Part shown: in pieces, positions 1 to 10,120 of the stretch
Position numbering within the stretch: position 1 is the stretch's first letter
Layout of the letters: each line of letters starts with the position of its first letter
Assembly (NCBI GenBank): GCA_037355855.1
Contig: CM074767.1
Coordinates: 682,001-746,000, forward strand
DNA: 64,000 nucleotides
Reading direction: 5' to 3'
Source of the DNA: Pseudo-nitzschia pungens
Taxonomy: Eukaryota > Bacillariophyta > Bacillariophyceae > Bacillariales > Bacillariaceae
Position numbers and translations under genes: made by a program
The notes under the pieces: generated by a model
The model's database searches: none
The model's input: the letters and a program-made list of their open reading frames with translations, nothing else
Told to the model about the DNA's origin: nothing

Positions 1-155
1 CATTCAATTGATGCACCTGTATTCTGCTTGTACCGGTATCAAGCTTCGAAAGTCCGAGGCAACGATCCCTAAAAACGAACTTCTCGATTTTAAACGCAGA
101 GTAGACGAAGAACAAAAGATCAAAACCGATTTGTCCAACGACACTGTTCGGAATC

Positions 156-2417
156 ATGGTTCTTCGCGGTCGGAAGCATACATTTGTTGCCGTTTCATTC
201 CTGGGATTGATGACTCTCTGTCCCTTGCGCTGTTTAGCGTCGAGACAACCGCTTTTGAGGGATGTGTTGAAAAATCGGAATTGGAATCAAGCCGTGGTGA
301 GGGAAGAGGAAGAAATGGGCGTGGCTTCGACCCCGGATCCGAGGTCGGAAAAAATGCATTCATATCGCTATCAAACTCACAAACAAGATCGGCGAGTGCT
401 TCAAGGTGATTCCAACGCCGACTGTGCTCTATGCCAAGGACTTCCCATGCCGGAACCGGACAAATTTTTCGAAACCATGAACGGGACGTGCTCCGATGTC
501 AACAATTATTTTCTATCCGACGCGTATAGACCGTTGCATGGGTGCCTCTCTGACGCGGGATTCAATCTTTATTTCGATTTATGCTGTAAGGCATCTGTCC
601 CACAGTACGAATGCGAAACAAACATCCATGATCTTTTATTCGGACTCGACTACAATTCGGCGGTCCCACCCATCACAGACGGCGATAATCCACTCAAAGT
701 AATTGTCTTTCTTCAATACGAAACTGTTGAAAACATCGATGTAGAAGAAGGTACAGCAACTCTATTTGTAACACTTGTGCTCGAATGGGTCGATCCGCGT
801 TTGAAGTGGGAAGTTGAGGATTACGATACCTGCAGCAATCGAATCAATGTCTTCGCTGGACACGAAATAGAGCAAACCACGATTTGGGTGAGTACGTATA
901 CATTGATCTGTAGAATTGGTTCTCCTTAAAGGTACAAAAATTCTTCCCTTTGATATGGTTGATTTTGAAATCTCAACTCGCTTCGATGTTCAGTTTCCAG
1001 AATTTGATCTTCTAAACGTGATCGAAGGTGTTCAGAGCATGCCTACTAGGAAGGCGTCGGTCTTCAGCGACGGGACTGTAAATTTTGTCGTGACCGGTAG
1101 ATTGACAGCATTTTGCGCATTTTCGGGGCTTGCAAATATTCCCTTTGATATATTAGGTTGCCAATTACTGATTGGTCCCACCATACGAGAAGATTCTCCG
1201 AAGATCGAATACGAAATCTTATTTCCTGAATCCGTGCATTTCGGCGGCTTCGAAGGTGAGCTCGAATCTTTTTTTTCTGAATGCAAACGTCTCGTCCTGG
1301 CCAACGTTTCAGGTGGCAATGCTACACATATCTCGTCTTCTCAACCCTTTTCTTCACTACATTAGTGGTCTACAACGAATGGAAAGTGATCCCGGAACTT
1401 GCCGAGAAAGGAGAGATTTTCAACGGCAGTGCGTTCTACTTCAATTTTTATTTTCAGAGGGCAAAGAAACATTACGTAAAAAGCATTTTGGTGCGTGCTG
1501 ATCTCATTCGACGAAAGCACTTCGAACAACGTCATGAACCTTTCACATCGATTGAAGAATGCATGAAAATCCAATTCGTTTACTCCGACTTCTCTTGCTC
1601 ACTCACTCACTCACTCACTCACTCATTCTCACACACGCTTTCTCACTTATTTTGATTGAATGTCCAGATCCCCACCATCATATTGACATATTCGAGTTTC
1701 TTCACATTCTTCTTAGATCTTCGCCTAGGGTATGTGCAGTATACGTGTAGATACCCGGTAACGACAATCCAAAAGTGAGGTGGCAACGATCTGCCCCCTG
1801 TTGCTGACTCTTTACTTTTTCTTCGTTTCTTCCTACTTTTCTCACTCTTTCGTTGCATTCACAGGGAGCGCTTGGGGTACGGAATGGCCCTCGCGTTGGT
1901 TGTCGTTGCCCAACAAATTATTACGAGCGACATGCTTCCTGTGTCTGACGAGAGGCTGTGGTTGGGGACATTTGTGGAGTTCTCGTTCTATTGGGTTCTT
2001 TACTGTGTGTTCCAATCTATCGTAGTCGGTTTTTTGTTTTACGTTCGTGAGGATCGTCAAGCGGAAAAAGCAGGATCTCAACATTCAGAAACAATCGATC
2101 AAGAGGCAGACGCAGTGAAGAAAGAGGAAAAGATGGCCCTCACCAAACACGAGGAAGACGATGTAGTGGCAGTCGCCGCTGAACCACATGCATCTAATTC
2201 AAGGCGGAAGAAAGATTGTTGTCTTTACACATTCAGTATGCGCAAATTCGATATGTTGTCCTTCCTATTTGGATCTATTTCGTACACGATTTTCATCGTT
2301 GTCATGCTCCGATCTATGCATTCGGGTGCCTGGTTGCAGAACGAACCGGCTTGGTACAGAAATGATGTGGAAAACATAGTAGCCAGAGTATACAACAACA
2401 GCGACCCCACTAGCTAA
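156..2417 (+). CDS. Pentameric (Cys-loop) ligand-gated ion channel, 5 exons
   Basis: Predicted plasma-membrane ligand-gated channel subunit. I join five exons: 156-887, 994-1255, 1366-1490, 1668-1729 and 1865-2417. All junctions are GT-AG, frame is kept, and the product is 577 aa. Residues 1-28 look like a signal peptide, followed by a Cys-rich stretch and then the ligand-binding domain. That domain has a loop-A-like IWFPE formed across the first junction and a Cys loop C285-C300 with PFD inside (14 residues between the cysteines; 13 is usual). TM1 (about 374-391) has the conserved Pro. TM2 starts GERLGYGMALAL: Glu395 aligns with -1' and Leu405 with the 9' gate, the pattern of cation-selective members. 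A Pro-containing M2-M3 loop, TM3, a charged cytoplasmic loop and TM4 follow. Intron 4 splits the -2' Gly codon. Intron 3 is rich in CTCA repeats. No vicinal-Cys loop C is seen, so the ligand is unknown. Confidence 0.9.
1592..1626. repeat. CTCA microsatellite in intron 3 of the ion channel gene
   Basis: CTCA tetranucleotides repeat within intron 1491-1667 and supply much of its pyrimidine-rich content ahead of the TCCAG acceptor. Confidence 0.8.
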
Positions 2418-3725
2418 ATTCCGCAGTAGGAACGATGGTCCGGGATATGTGTGTGGTAAGTTGGTTCTTGACTCAGATCGAGTTTTAAGTTCTGAAAGTG
2501 TGGGTGTTGGCGTTGATATACGATGCCAGCACTTCCAAATCAGTTCCATGTTTTCAGTCATTCTTACATGTTAGAAATCCCTGTATAATGAGATAAGGAA
2601 GTTGTTACCATACCAGACGCACAATTCATAGTAGTGGTGCCTCCGCTTCTCGAGAGTTTTCACCAAAGTCTGCCGAAATTGAAAAACTGTGTCGGAGATG
2701 ACAATCCAGGGAACGCATTTTCACATGGACTGGGACTTTACGGAGTATCACGAGTAGGTTGCGAGATATGTTCCACATGGATTGAGGGTGGCTTTTGTCC
2801 AGAAAAAAATGATTGAAAGATTGCCGTCCTTCCGACCCACAGAATCTTCATTTAGTAGTACTAGTACTAAATCATCTCTACTAGTACACATGCTTCCTGT
2901 TTCTGATCCCAGAGCGTTTCGGGGAATCTTTCCCAATAGACCGAGGCCGCTACGAGCAGTCAATCACCTCCAATAAACTTATGCACTCCAGCAAAGAGCC
3001 CAAAAGTTCTGGAAAGTTGAAAGAAATTTGGTGGGAAGAGAGGGGGAGGTGAATCTCACCAGAACCGGCGTACTAGAGTAGTAGTAGCTTCTTTGGAATG
3101 GTAGTAGTAGTGCTGGCAGCCCGATTCTACGATAGTAAGATGACATTGAACAGTTTGTCCATACTGCATACAAGAAATGTCAGTATAACTTTTCTCATGC
3201 AGTAATGTGATCTGCTGTTAGTGTGTAGTGCTGCACCGTGAAACGCCTCCAACAAAGGAACCAGTTTTTTGTAATCACAGGAGGCTCAGCAGTTATTGTT
3301 GTTGGCCCTAAGCTGGTTATGGTGGTGAAGACAGCAGTGGTCACCTGCTCTCCGGGCCTCATCCAGATGAGCTCTGCCATGAATACTGTACTCAAACAAG
3401 TAACAAGATTGACCCTGTCAGAAGGTGGACATCGTTGCCATTTACTGTAATTTGATTGTTTTTAAAATTATGCTTCGGAATGGTGCTTAACAGGGCGACG
3501 GTAAGGCTTTTAAGGTTACCGTACGTAAGCTTTACCTAACCTTAGTACCGTAAATTACCGGTAAGATCTTACGTCAAAATCGTTTGCGTGAAAGATCGAA
3601 AAACTACGAGTAGAACAAACTCTGCCTCTCAGTCCTCAACCAAAACTTCACACTTCATCGAAACGGTCCAGATTTTGCAATCCAGGCCCGACTCCCTCTT
3701 CCAGAAGGACGAATCCGCGAGCGGC
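2418..3725. other. Intergenic: no gene seen
   Basis: Only short unrelated open frames occur. The stretch holds TAGTAC-type triplet runs (about 2855-2885, 3070-3115) and, at 3495-3575, a cluster of GTAAGGTTAC / TACCGTAC-like words that recurs in many gaps of this window. The promoter of the downstream methyltransferase-like gene must lie here, but I recognise no motif. Confidence 0.5.
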
Positions 3726-5159
3726 ATGGTATCGTTGCACAGCAGGACGACACCGTTCTTTTTGTTTCTCGTTTCTTCGACAGCCGCCACACTATTCTTG
3801 TCTCCGTCCGCTTGTCAGGCAACGGGGAGCAACCACGGGGATGTCGACAAGGATGACATCTACACCCGGCTCGGGGTGCGTCCGCCCGACAACCACAACA
3901 AAGTGTTGAAGCTAATGGGAGTAGACTTTCCGATTGCCCGCTGGTCGTGGAAGATTCATGGAATTTTATTGCCTCTGCTACACTTTTTCGACAAAAGCGG
4001 AGACAGTCGTCGTCCTCCCGATGTCTTTGTCAATTTGCGCGTGCTGTGGTGCAAATTGCTCACTTCCCTCGACCCGGATTCGCCTGCGTACGAAGGGAAA
4101 AAATCACGGAGTGTCTGCAACAGTGACGATGGCAACGACAGCAATGCGTTTGCGACCTATCGGATGCTCCCCGCTTTCTCGATCAAATGGCCGCTGCGTC
4201 ACTTGGGATTGTGGAGGATCTTTCCTCGTTGGATGCACGCGAACATCGAACTGCGGACGGTGTACCTTCGGGGTGCCCTCGAGAAAGTTTTGGCGGTGAA
4301 ACACGACGACGAGCCGGAGACTGCGGTCGATACTGCGCACACCGCACGTAGTAGTTCGGGTGACCGGCAACCGCTCTCACCAAAAAATATCTCTGCCAAC
4401 GGAGGAAATTCTGCCGAGGAAGAAATTTGCGTCATTGTGCTAGGCGGGGGGTACGATCCGCGCGGGGCAAAGTTGGCTGCTACCGATGGGATTCGACGGG
4501 TTTACGAAATCGATTTGCCCGTTGTCGTCGAATCGAAACGCCGATTGCTGCTCCGCGCTGGTTTCCGGGTGATGCACGACAACGACAACGACAACGACAA
4601 GGAAGGCTTGGAATCGGAACGGGCGGATCTCGGTGTTCGCCTGGAAGGAGTCGATCTAAACGATGACGCAGCGGTCGACCGGGTTCTGGACAAAATACAG
4701 CGAGAACTCATCGGCATTTCCGAGCGCTCGGGCGACGGCAACGAACGTTGCGATCCCGATTCGAATGATTCGGCTCCCGCTTCCGCCCGTACCACCCCAG
4801 AGGGGACGAAGATCAAATGGCGAATCGTGGTGATTTCCGAGGCCGTCTTGATGTACCTTCGACCCGGAAAACCAAACCGTGTTTTGGAAGGATTGGCCGA
4901 ACGCTTTCGCAGGGCCGGCAATCCAAACGAATCGTGTTTTGCGGGTGCGTCTTTCCTCTTTGCCGATCGACTGATTCGAAGCAATGGCAATGCAACCAGA
5001 TCTATGGTTTTGAATGGAAGCTCTGTGGCTCGAGCCAACTTCGATGTCGGAGAGGATGCAGAGGTACAACAATGGCTCCAGAAAATAGGTTGGAAGCTCC
5101 AGGAACTGCTCTACAAGCCAGGGGCAACGAGACACCTCGGAATCGCAAAAACGTTCTAG
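3726..5159 (+). CDS. Leucine carboxyl methyltransferase (LCM) family SAM-dependent methyltransferase
   Basis: Probable SAM-dependent O-methyltransferase of the LCM (PPM/LCMT) fold; substrate unknown. The frame opens further upstream, but the first ATG is at 3726, giving 477 aa. It begins with a hydrophobic stretch (about residues 9-30) ending in SACQA, which looks like a signal peptide; LCMT1 itself is cytosolic, so secretion or plastid routing would be unusual. The Rossmann SAM motif VIVLGGGYDPRG lies near residue 238, YEIDLPVV (acidic residue of beta-2) near 260, and SEAVLMYLRPG near 371. These are the three family hallmarks in correct order. A low-complexity Asp/Asn stretch (DNDNDNDK) interrupts the middle. 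Single exon. Family assignment is firm; identity as PP2A methyltransferase is not supported. Confidence 0.85.
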   Translation: MVSLHSRTTPFFLFLVSSTAATLFLSPSACQATGSNHGDVDKDDIYTRLGVRPPDNHNKVLKLMGVDFPIARWSWKIHGILLPLLHFFDKSGDSRRPPDVFVNLRVLWCKLLTSLDPDSPAYEGKKSRSVCNSDDGNDSNAFATYRMLPAFSIKWPLRHLGLWRIFPRWMHANIELRTVYLRGALEKVLAVKHDDEPETAVDTAHTARSSSGDRQPLSPKNISANGGNSAEEEICVIVLGGGYDPRGAKLAATDGIRRVYEIDLPVVVESKRRLLLRAGFRVMHDNDNDNDKEGLESERADLGVRLEGVDLNDDAAVDRVLDKIQRELIGISERSGDGNERCDPDSNDSAPASARTTPEGTKIKWRIVVISEAVLMYLRPGKPNRVLEGLAERFRRAGNPNESCFAGASFLFADRLIRSNGNATRSMVLNGSSVARANFDVGEDAEVQQWLQKIGWKLQELLYKPGATRHLGIAKTF

Positions 5160-6817
5160 GTAGATGAATTCGACGAGATCACATGGGATCGAAATCCCTT
5201 CTTGGAAGAACGCTGACACCCCCCAGGAACGGCCCCATGCCCTTCAATCGGTTCTTGCCTTGCATGCGGAGTTGTTCTGTTCCGTTTTACAATGCTAGCT
5301 GTAGAACGAATGCGATGCTCGTGATTGAAACCGACAAGGAAACAAGTCTTCCCTGACCAAACTCATGAATCATTGGGACCCCGAAGGAGCGACCTCTATG
5401 CACATCCTTGCGTCTTTCTGTTCGCATTTTTTTCTGTTTTGACCAATCTCTGTTGGAAACGAGCCAGTAACACTAAGGTTGCACAATTACAATTGATGCC
5501 ATATATTCTATATTTATATTATTTTTTTAAAACAAGTGTGAAAGAACAACGGACACTACAAGCTGAATGGTAGCACTACAATATGTTTGCAGTGCTAGGA
5601 TTGGACAATACTACCATTGTTTATGTACTACGCGTATCTGAAAGACAGAGCTTAACTGTATATCCCATCACTACCCTCCAAGCTGCAAAAACTGCCAGCA
5701 AGGTGAAAACTGTCGTACTGTGACTTTTGCACGCCAGGTTTGGGCATGCATATTCAATTGAAGAAAGTTGAACCGAGAAACCCAGTACTTCCAATCTTTA
5801 TAGCAGCAAGAGTTACTGTAGCTGGTGGAAAGGTGTTTGGATAGGGACAGGGAGAAAAACAGGACTCAACTAAGCGACCAGTATTAACTCTATTGCTGCA
5901 AGTATTTCCCAGGGACGAGGCCAAAAACTGCTCTGGTAGCAGTGACAATCTTTGCAATACAGGATTAGGCATGTATCTCCATTTTAAAGTTGAAATGTAT
6001 TGCTCAATACTATGGGTCATGCTTGGGTAGTGCGACACGCATCTTCAGTACAAACTGAACTCTTCAGCCCAGATATCCGTACAAAAATGGTGCAGGAAAA
6101 GGTGCTGTTTGAAATGCTACGTGCATGATTCCTCAGTTCAAAATTGTACTGGTCAGCTCACCACTCACACCAGGGGCTCAAATATTGCCGTGGCAGGGAT
6201 TATGCATGGAAGGTAGATGCATTCGTTGCTTGTCAGTCTGCTTCAATTGATTTTTGCTTGCTTGTGATGATTAGCTGATAAGTTTCGCTGCTTATAACCT
6301 GAATGAAGTATGCATGCTCGTATTGTTACCACATTAAGTTATCAAACACTTGGCCATGATGCACCAAGAGTTACTTTATAACTTGTAAAAACAGCCAATT
6401 GCTAGCCAGAGGATTCAAAAATGGAGTTCAACATGAATTCAAGACTTCACTCCAGTCAGAATTCTCTGCAGGTTTGTTGGTTCGTGTACCGACTACGTGG
6501 AGTATGAATCTATGATCCACTTCGAAAAGAAGGCAACGACTGTATTTTTAATCTCCTCTTCCTCGTTTTATTTGCGATAAATATTCTGACTCATGCCCCG
6601 ATGAATCGATTGGTTTGATTCATCTTGCCTTCATTTAAGCATGATGGTAGATCAAGCTGCAATCAAAACGAAGTTCGATGGATTGGCAGAATCTTTTCCC
6701 TACACTATTCGTTTACAATCCGGCAGCGCAAGAAACTTTGTGCCAACTTTTTCCGATCGTCAAGTAAAAACCATATATTTCTAATTTTGTTTTCTGTTTG
6801 TCTGAAAATATCTTGTT
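5160..6817. other. Intergenic: no gene seen
   Basis: AT-rich sequence between a plus-strand gene and a convergent minus-strand gene. Short open frames on both strands show no recognisable domain or coding-like composition. No RNA gene or repeat family was recognised. Confidence 0.5.
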
Positions 6818-8401
6818 TCATGACGAGACGGGCAGTATCTTTGAGTTTACCAAATACGGTGAATCAAATGTGGTCATCTCTCCGACTTCTTTGTTGGGGA
6901 CGGGAAAGACTCGGCAGCTCAGAGGTTTGTTCCAGCGTTCGGCCAATCCGACCACGTCCAGCAAGAGCGAGGTCAGTTCATCGACACTAACATTCCCTGG
7001 GATGGGAACTGTGTCGATGCCGACTCCACATACGCTACTAACGTTAAGCAGGTCGGTCATCCGTAGCTTGCCTTCGTTGGCCAGCTGCGCTAGTCGCTGA
7101 TCTTCACACAGAGGAAGCATCAGGCCATTGTAACCAGTCAGTTTGATACCAAAACCTTCCTTGTTGCTTGGAAGCATCGTTTGGATGGATGTAGTCATGG
7201 CAGCCGTGGCAGCAATTGTTCCAACCCCACCGAAACCCATCGGAACCTCCTTCAATACTTCCACAGCCGAGGCGACGCTCCCTCCTTCATCAAGGGATGG
7301 GTTGAAAGAGGCATCCAATCCAATATATTCCAAAATCGCGTCAGAGCTACTCCAATCCCTGACAATGCTCTCGCAAATCGTTTGAATCGGACGAACCGAC
7401 TTGGCAAAACCCTCAGCGAAACTGCTGCTATAATTGGTCAATTCGATTTTTGGTGGCAAGATGTTCGCTACGGTCTGACTTGCGTCCTTCTCCAAGAGAT
7501 CCTTTAAGAGAGTTCCATTTTCCAAGCCGATTGCGAATCGAATCGTAAAGCTTTCGTCTCTTTCGTTTATTGCCTTGGCTGCAGGGAAAAATGGAATATA
7601 GGGCTTCACATTGGCTACACAAAACCGAAAATTTGCAAGACCACCGTCCTCGGGATTCCCAAGTTTCGAGTTCCGTATGATGGTTTCGGCAGAAGCCTTG
7701 GCTAGATTTACATCATTCGACGCCAGCTGCACCGAACAAGAAAAGCGCCCCGAAAAATCTACAATCGCTGTACAGACCTCGAGTGTTTCTTGACTGCAGG
7801 CCGGACCCAGAGATACAAATCCGATTTCATGCTCTGCAAAACAGTCATCCAGTACTTTCAGTCGCGTTTGAACAACGGCATTACCGATAGTTTGACTTTT
7901 TTCATCACAGCCGAGCAAATATTCAGGAAATGGATTTGTTGCAACCCGCAAGGTTTGTATTTCGTATCCATCGCCTCCACCGTCTCCCTCCAATTGCTCT
8001 CGTGCAGTTTGCAAGGCTTTCACAGTAGTTTGAATTTTCCACTTCAAAATAGTCGCATCGTCATCAAAATCGGAATCATTGAAGGCCACGAACGCTGTTA
8101 TGGTCCTAATTTTGAACATGTTGTTCCTGCTCTTGTCCCCTGCATCATCTGAATTCATCGTCGTCGCTCTTAGATGTGTTCTTGTCGCCGTCGCTCTGTC
8201 AGACAATGAACGGTGATTGGATCGAGTTGACCGATCTTTTTGGGGTTGTCGTATTTGGGTTGGAGGGATTCTGTGCTTTGGCTCGAAAGCGCTGCAAAAG
8301 ATCTTTTGATAGATACAGTTACCACAACAAATGCAAACGAAGATAGTCAGTCGAACCGAAAACGCACCGCAAATCACTCTCATTCCGATTTCCGATTGCA
8401 C
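6818..8401 (-). CDS. DUF711 / UPF0210 family protein with N-terminal targeting-like extension
   Basis: A 527-aa single-exon protein of the DUF711 (UPF0210) family, whose biochemical role is not established. The family core begins near residue 95 with FKIRTITAFVAFND. It contains EYIGLDASFNPSLDEGGSV, GYNGLMLPLCEDQRLA and SSVCGVGIDTVPIPGNVS, all strongly conserved family blocks near the C-terminus. Bacterial members are usually about 450 aa and lack the roughly 90-residue N-terminal extension seen here. That extension has a hydrophobic segment (about 8-35) ending FCSAFEP. It resembles a diatom bipartite plastid presequence, where Phe follows the signal-peptide cleavage site; this is inference. 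ATG at 8401 is chosen because it keeps the hydrophobic segment; ATG at residue 7 would too. Confidence 0.88.
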   Translation of the reverse strand: MQSEIGMRVICGAFSVRLTIFVCICCGNCIYQKIFCSAFEPKHRIPPTQIRQPQKDRSTRSNHRSLSDRATATRTHLRATTMNSDDAGDKSRNNMFKIRTITAFVAFNDSDFDDDATILKWKIQTTVKALQTAREQLEGDGGGDGYEIQTLRVATNPFPEYLLGCDEKSQTIGNAVVQTRLKVLDDCFAEHEIGFVSLGPACSQETLEVCTAIVDFSGRFSCSVQLASNDVNLAKASAETIIRNSKLGNPEDGGLANFRFCVANVKPYIPFFPAAKAINERDESFTIRFAIGLENGTLLKDLLEKDASQTVANILPPKIELTNYSSSFAEGFAKSVRPIQTICESIVRDWSSSDAILEYIGLDASFNPSLDEGGSVASAVEVLKEVPMGFGGVGTIAATAAMTTSIQTMLPSNKEGFGIKLTGYNGLMLPLCEDQRLAQLANEGKLRMTDLLNVSSVCGVGIDTVPIPGNVSVDELTSLLLDVVGLAERWNKPLSCRVFPVPNKEVGEMTTFDSPYLVNSKILPVSS

Positions 8402-10120
8402 TGATTGACGGTATTTTTTCTTCTTTAAAAAAAATTAATTTAAAAAAAAAAATGAGTTGCTGGTTGATTTTTTTGTGCGAAATCATGACGGTAAGCCTTA
8501 CAGGTATATTGTTGCACGTGTAACAAGTTGAGATAAAACCTTACTTGTATTGTACAAAGAATAGTGGACTAGGTGAGGTTACGTAAACCTTACCCTACCG
8601 GTATGGTAAGGTTTAATGGTAAGGTTTACTTCGTCCTCGAAAATACCGTACCGTAGGGTAATAGCGGCACATAAAACCTTAACTTACTCGTACGTAATTT
8701 TTTCAGAATGCTGTGTGAGGATGAATCATCCCTAATAACTACCGTAGGAATCTGCTACGCCCAATTCCCGGGCGCCGTCTCGTCTGGCCAGCAACTACCG
8801 GTCTGAACTCCTAGGAGCTATGGGACCTGCGGTCCTATGTATAGGTATACTAACTATTAGACATAGGTTGGCGGGCTAACAAAGCTGCTAGAGAGAAAGT
8901 GCGATACCGTAAGTCCCATGCTAGAAGCAGTTGCAAAGGTGCATCGCAAGGGTGGGAAGAGTGGGAACTTTTTCTCAGACCGCCATTGTCGGTCATTCAT
9001 GTAGACAGCTTTAAGGCTCGCTCATTGCGAAAACAACGAGAATAGTATCCGTACCAAAGACCCCTGCTTAGCAACTCTGCCTACTGCTCTACATTCTACT
9101 GTACCTGCTCATTCCTCACTGTTCAGCTCTGTTCACTACGGCACTAGACAATGGTAGGCTTGCGTCAATGGTATGGACCATACGATCCTACATTGCCTTT
9201 CGCACTTGCCTTGCCCTAAGTGAATAAACACCTCACTCTTACTGATACCATACCGTACATGCAATTATATCCACAGTAAGATTAAGGGTTTACGGTATTC
9301 ACAATTAGTGTAGTGACGCATTAAAATACGCATCGCCTGACAAGAATTGAAACGGATGATTTTTGACGCCAATTCTAAGTAAAAGAAATTAAAAAAAAAA
9401 CTTCGTAATAAACAGAGATTGTGGTTCAAGTCTCCTTTTGTACAAGTGAATTCTAATTAGAAATGTTTGAATCCAATCATAATGGTGAGTTCAGACGTGG
9501 CGTTAGAATGAAAAAAAGAAGAAGTCATCATGTCACTATCACTACACTGTAATTTGTAACTAACCATCCATTCCAATTGTTAGGGGATGCTTAGTATTTT
9601 TACAAGTACCTATTTTCTGAAAAAGATCTTGCTTAAAATAAAGCGTCCGAAACATCTCTTGGGGCATTTTATTTCTTTCTAATGTCAAAACCTTAAAAAA
9701 AAGTACGTAGAACAATAAATATGATTTCAAAACATCAAAAAGAAAAAGTATTGCGGTTCGCTCAAAAGAAATAATAAAGCGAGGACTGGATTGGATCACT
9801 CCAGAGACGTCCAATTCTCACTTTCGCTTTCATCATCATCATCGTCGTCGGATCAGATCATGCGAGATATTGAAGGAAAGAAAATTATAAATCCAGAAGC
9901 ACCGATTCTTGATTCGAAGTGTGTGCTTCATGGTTCGAATTAGCTCGTAAGACTTTTATTATTCAATTACACTTTTACGGAATGATTCAAGAACACGATG
10001 AAAATCGAGAGCGCCATGTCTTATTTTAGCCCGTAAGGAAATGCAACACGTGGCGAAAATAAGGAGTATTGAAAGAAGAGATTGATTGTGCTATTATTCA
10101 GAGACAGGGATTGAAATAGA
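8402..10120. other. Intergenic between divergent genes; GTAAGGTTAC-type word cluster
   Basis: No gene is seen. About 8485-8700 is dense in GTAAGGTTTAC / TACCGGTA / TACCGTAC words on both strands. The rest is AT-rich with short poly-A runs. This is the shared upstream region of the DUF711 gene (-) and the CRAL-TRIO/DUF6824 gene (+). Confidence 0.5.

Noticed and set aside
888..931. A 40-44 nt intron (donor 888 or 892, acceptor at 931) in the ion channel gene
   Set aside because: Too short and, with donor 888, out of frame. The 888-993 intron has a strong donor and acceptor, keeps phase 0 and creates the expected IWFPE loop-A motif.
1256..1312. A 57-nt intron with acceptor at 1312 in the ion channel gene
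   Set aside because: It leads into a stop at 1363-1365. The acceptor at 1365 has a better pyrimidine tract and restores a conserved frame into the final strands and TM1.
4502..5219. Minus-strand frames of 178 and 187 codons over the methyltransferase
   Set aside because: Antisense to conserved SAM-binding motifs; no domain seen.
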